From assembly GCA_023254645.1 (NCBI GenBank), contig JALRLA010000393.1, positions 1 to 7,662 on the forward strand: a stretch of 7,662 bases of DNA, written 5' to 3'. Source of the stretch: Bacteroidia bacterium. Lineage in GTDB: Bacteria > Bacteroidota > Bacteroidia > NS11-12g > UBA955. This document shows, piece after piece, positions 6,375 through 7,662 of the stretch; positions within the stretch are counted from its first letter, which is position 1; each line of letters begins with the position of its first letter. The notes beneath the pieces were generated by a model. It was given only the letters and a program-made list of their open reading frames with translations, made no database searches and had not been told where the DNA came from. A program made the translations under genes and the position numbers.

Positions 6375-7205
6375 TTAGGCTGAAAATGGTGTATTATCCC
6401 CCTTTTGAAGGGTGTATACATAATCGCGCACCCGGTCTGCCCACTGCTGATCACTCTGACGACTATCCAGCTGCTCCGGATGAATGGCCGGACCGAAGTG
6501 AATGCGGATGGTTTTTCCCTTTTGTTTGGTCATTTCGTCTGGCAACGTGAACATTTCCAGATTGGCTTTGATGCCCAAGCGTTTTCTCCATAAAGCTAAT
6601 CGGTAGAACCGGGGAGAATTTCTCCCATCAATGAAGCATGGAATGATGGGCTTGTTGTACTGCTTTGCCTTGCTGACAAAGGCTTTTGTCCATTGAATGT
6701 CCTGGATTTTTCCATCGACCACTCGAGATACATAGCCAGAAGGGAATAGTGCCATTACTTGGGGCTTGGCATATTCCCCTTCGATTGCTATCAATTGTTG
6801 ACGGGCGCTCTGGCCAAACTTGTTCACACCAATGAAATGGTCTTTCATGGGCTCAACCGCTAGCAACAAATCATTGACGATGATCTTGGAGTCGCTTCTT
6901 TTTCTGCCGATGGCCGCTATCAGCGCAAGTCCGTCTAGCCCCCCCAGCGGATGATTGGCCGCCACAATGCAGGGCTCTTCCATTGGGATGTGGTCCAATC
7001 CGCTGACTTCTAAGCCGGCTCCCAGATAATCCAACGAAAATTGAGAGAATTCCAATCCAGTCATGGAACGTCCATGAACCAAAATGTCATTCAATTCGCG
7101 TTCATGGATGAATCCAGCCAACCAATTCCAGACAAACCTAGGCACCCATTTCAGCAGCTTTGGGTTTTTGCTCGCTGCCGAGGCCTTGATGTCAATGCGG
7201 TCCAT
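6375..7205 (-). CDS. PlsC-family acyltransferase (GlsA/OlsA-like O-acyltransferase)
   Basis: A 276-residue membrane-associated acyltransferase. The expected role is to add a second acyl chain to the hydroxyl of the N-acylated amino acid made by the neighbouring OlsB/GlsB-like enzyme; lysophosphatidate acylation is the alternative. Motif I is N-H-P-L-G-G-L-D-G (84-92), so His85 and Asp91 are separated by five residues, not the four of standard PlsC. The motif III equivalent is F-P-S-G-Y-V-S-R (154-161), with Ser in place of the usual Glu. Motif IV is I-P-C-F-I-D-G-R-N-S (188-197). This variant set fits the hemolysin-associated branch better than true PlsC. There is no multi-span membrane region, only an aromatic amphipathic N-terminal stretch around residues 17-34. 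It starts 4 bases after the phosphohexomutase stop, which suggests one operon with translational coupling, and is followed after 32 bases by its likely partner. Confidence 0.87.
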   Translation of the reverse strand: MDRIDIKASAASKNPKLLKWVPRFVWNWLAGFIHERELNDILVHGRSMTGLEFSQFSLDYLGAGLEVSGLDHIPMEEPCIVAANHPLGGLDGLALIAAIGRKRSDSKIIVNDLLLAVEPMKDHFIGVNKFGQSARQQLIAIEGEYAKPQVMALFPSGYVSRVVDGKIQDIQWTKAFVSKAKQYNKPIIPCFIDGRNSPRFYRLALWRKRLGIKANLEMFTLPDEMTKQKGKTIRIHFGPAIHPEQLDSRQSDQQWADRVRDYVYTLQKGDNTPFSA

Positions 7206-7209
7206 GAAC

Positions 7210-7662
7210 TCAATTCAGAATGGCCGCTTTGGTTGCGTCCAAAATTCGGAAGGCTTCCTCACTCGTCGCCGCCTCGCTGTACACCCTCAATACGGGCTCC
7301 GTTCCGCTCGGGCGAATCATGACCCAAGCACCCGTATTCAATCGGAATTTGAAACCATCGGTGTCTTCCATTTGGGTGGTTTGATAGTCTCCAAATGATT
7401 TATAATGATTTGATTTGCAATTTTCTATGATGGATAGCTTTAAGTTATTGTTTATGTGTAGGTCGTAGCGTTCTACCGCAAAGGAGCCTACTTTGGCATA
7501 GACATCCTGAATGAGCTGGGAAACCGTTTTGCCGGTTTTTGCACAGTATTCCATGATGACCAGTCCCATCCACACTCCATCGCGCTCAGGGATGTGACCT
7601 TTAATGGCAATGCCACCGCTTTCTTCGGCTCCGATGAGCACATCGTCTTCCACCATGTGTTC
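7210..7662 (-). CDS. Phosphoglucomutase/phosphomannomutase, C-terminal part (5' end outside window)
   Basis: Alpha-D-phosphohexomutase superfamily, interconverting hexose 1- and 6-phosphates for glycogen, cell-envelope sugar and nucleotide-sugar metabolism. The frame is open to the window edge and gives about 150 residues, covering the end of domain 3 and all of domain 4. The sugar-binding loop reads A-E-E-S-G-G, where G-E-E-S-G is more common. It is followed by I-K-G-H-I-P-E-R-D-G. The phosphate-binding loop R-P-S-G-T-E-P, with V-L-R-V-Y-S-E-A after it, is intact near the C-terminus. The catalytic serine and metal-binding domains lie outside the window, so glucose versus mannose specificity cannot be decided, though the loop context resembles bacterial phosphoglucomutases. 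The methionine at 7656 is internal. The stop is 4 bases before the acyltransferase ATG. Confidence 0.9.
   Translation of the reverse strand, partial: EHMVEDDVLIGAEESGGIAIKGHIPERDGVWMGLVIMEYCAKTGKTVSQLIQDVYAKVGSFAVERYDLHINNNLKLSIIENCKSNHYKSFGDYQTTQMEDTDGFKFRLNTGAWVMIRPSGTEPVLRVYSEAATSEEAFRILDATKAAILN

Noticed and set aside
6357..6384. TTCAG...CTGAA inverted repeat between the two acyltransferase genes
   Set aside because: Only 5 bp with an 18-base loop and no T-run, so it is not distinguishable from chance.
1..7662. Mobile element, phage, CRISPR or defence system
   Set aside because: No transposase, integrase, repeat array or defence-type domain is seen. All genes are of ordinary chromosomal types.

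Overview
The window looks like chromosomal DNA of a Bacteroidota bacterium, probably flavobacteria-like. Three things suggest this. Boxes of the form TAnnTTTG, the Bacteroidota housekeeping -7 promoter element, lie 3 to 10 bases ahead of four start codons, and no Shine-Dalgarno-type leaders are seen. There are two lipoproteins with Bacteroidota-like signal peptides, one resembling lipocalin-like proteins of this phylum. A secreted subtilase ends in a domain resembling type IX secretion sorting domains. The genus cannot be named from the sequence.

Layout. The + strand opens with the 3' two thirds of ornithine aminotransferase (rocD, 1-787), then tRNA-Leu(UAA) (800-888) and a TPR lipoprotein (888-1901) whose ATG shares its A with the tRNA CCA end. 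The - strand follows with a tcdA-like gene (2377-3105) and a small lipoprotein (1902-2351) that meets the TPR gene tail to tail with no base between them. A + strand subtilase (3146-5407) diverges from tcdA across a 40-base gap holding two mirror-image -7 boxes. The rest is on the - strand: the C-terminal part of a phosphohexomutase (7210-7662), a PlsC-family acyltransferase (6375-7205) and an OlsB/GlsB-like N-acyltransferase (5401-6342), whose end overlaps the subtilase end by 7 bases.

How the genes fit together. The two adjacent acyltransferases look like the gls/ols pair that makes N,O-diacylated amino-acid lipids (glycine lipids or ornithine lipids), which are membrane components in Bacteroidota. 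This is the clearest functional module here. RocD handles ornithine but lies about 5 kb away on the other strand, so a metabolic link is only a possibility. The other genes are housekeeping (ct6A tRNA modification, sugar-phosphate metabolism) or envelope and secretion genes of unknown target.

The window is very compact, with no gene-free stretch above 40 bases. I see no mobile element, CRISPR array, phage gene or defence system, and no convincing evidence of an entirely new system. The most unusual signals are regulatory and architectural: the tRNA/start-codon overlap, the divergent promoter palindrome, repeated near-leaderless promoters, and a terminator placed inside an opposing gene.
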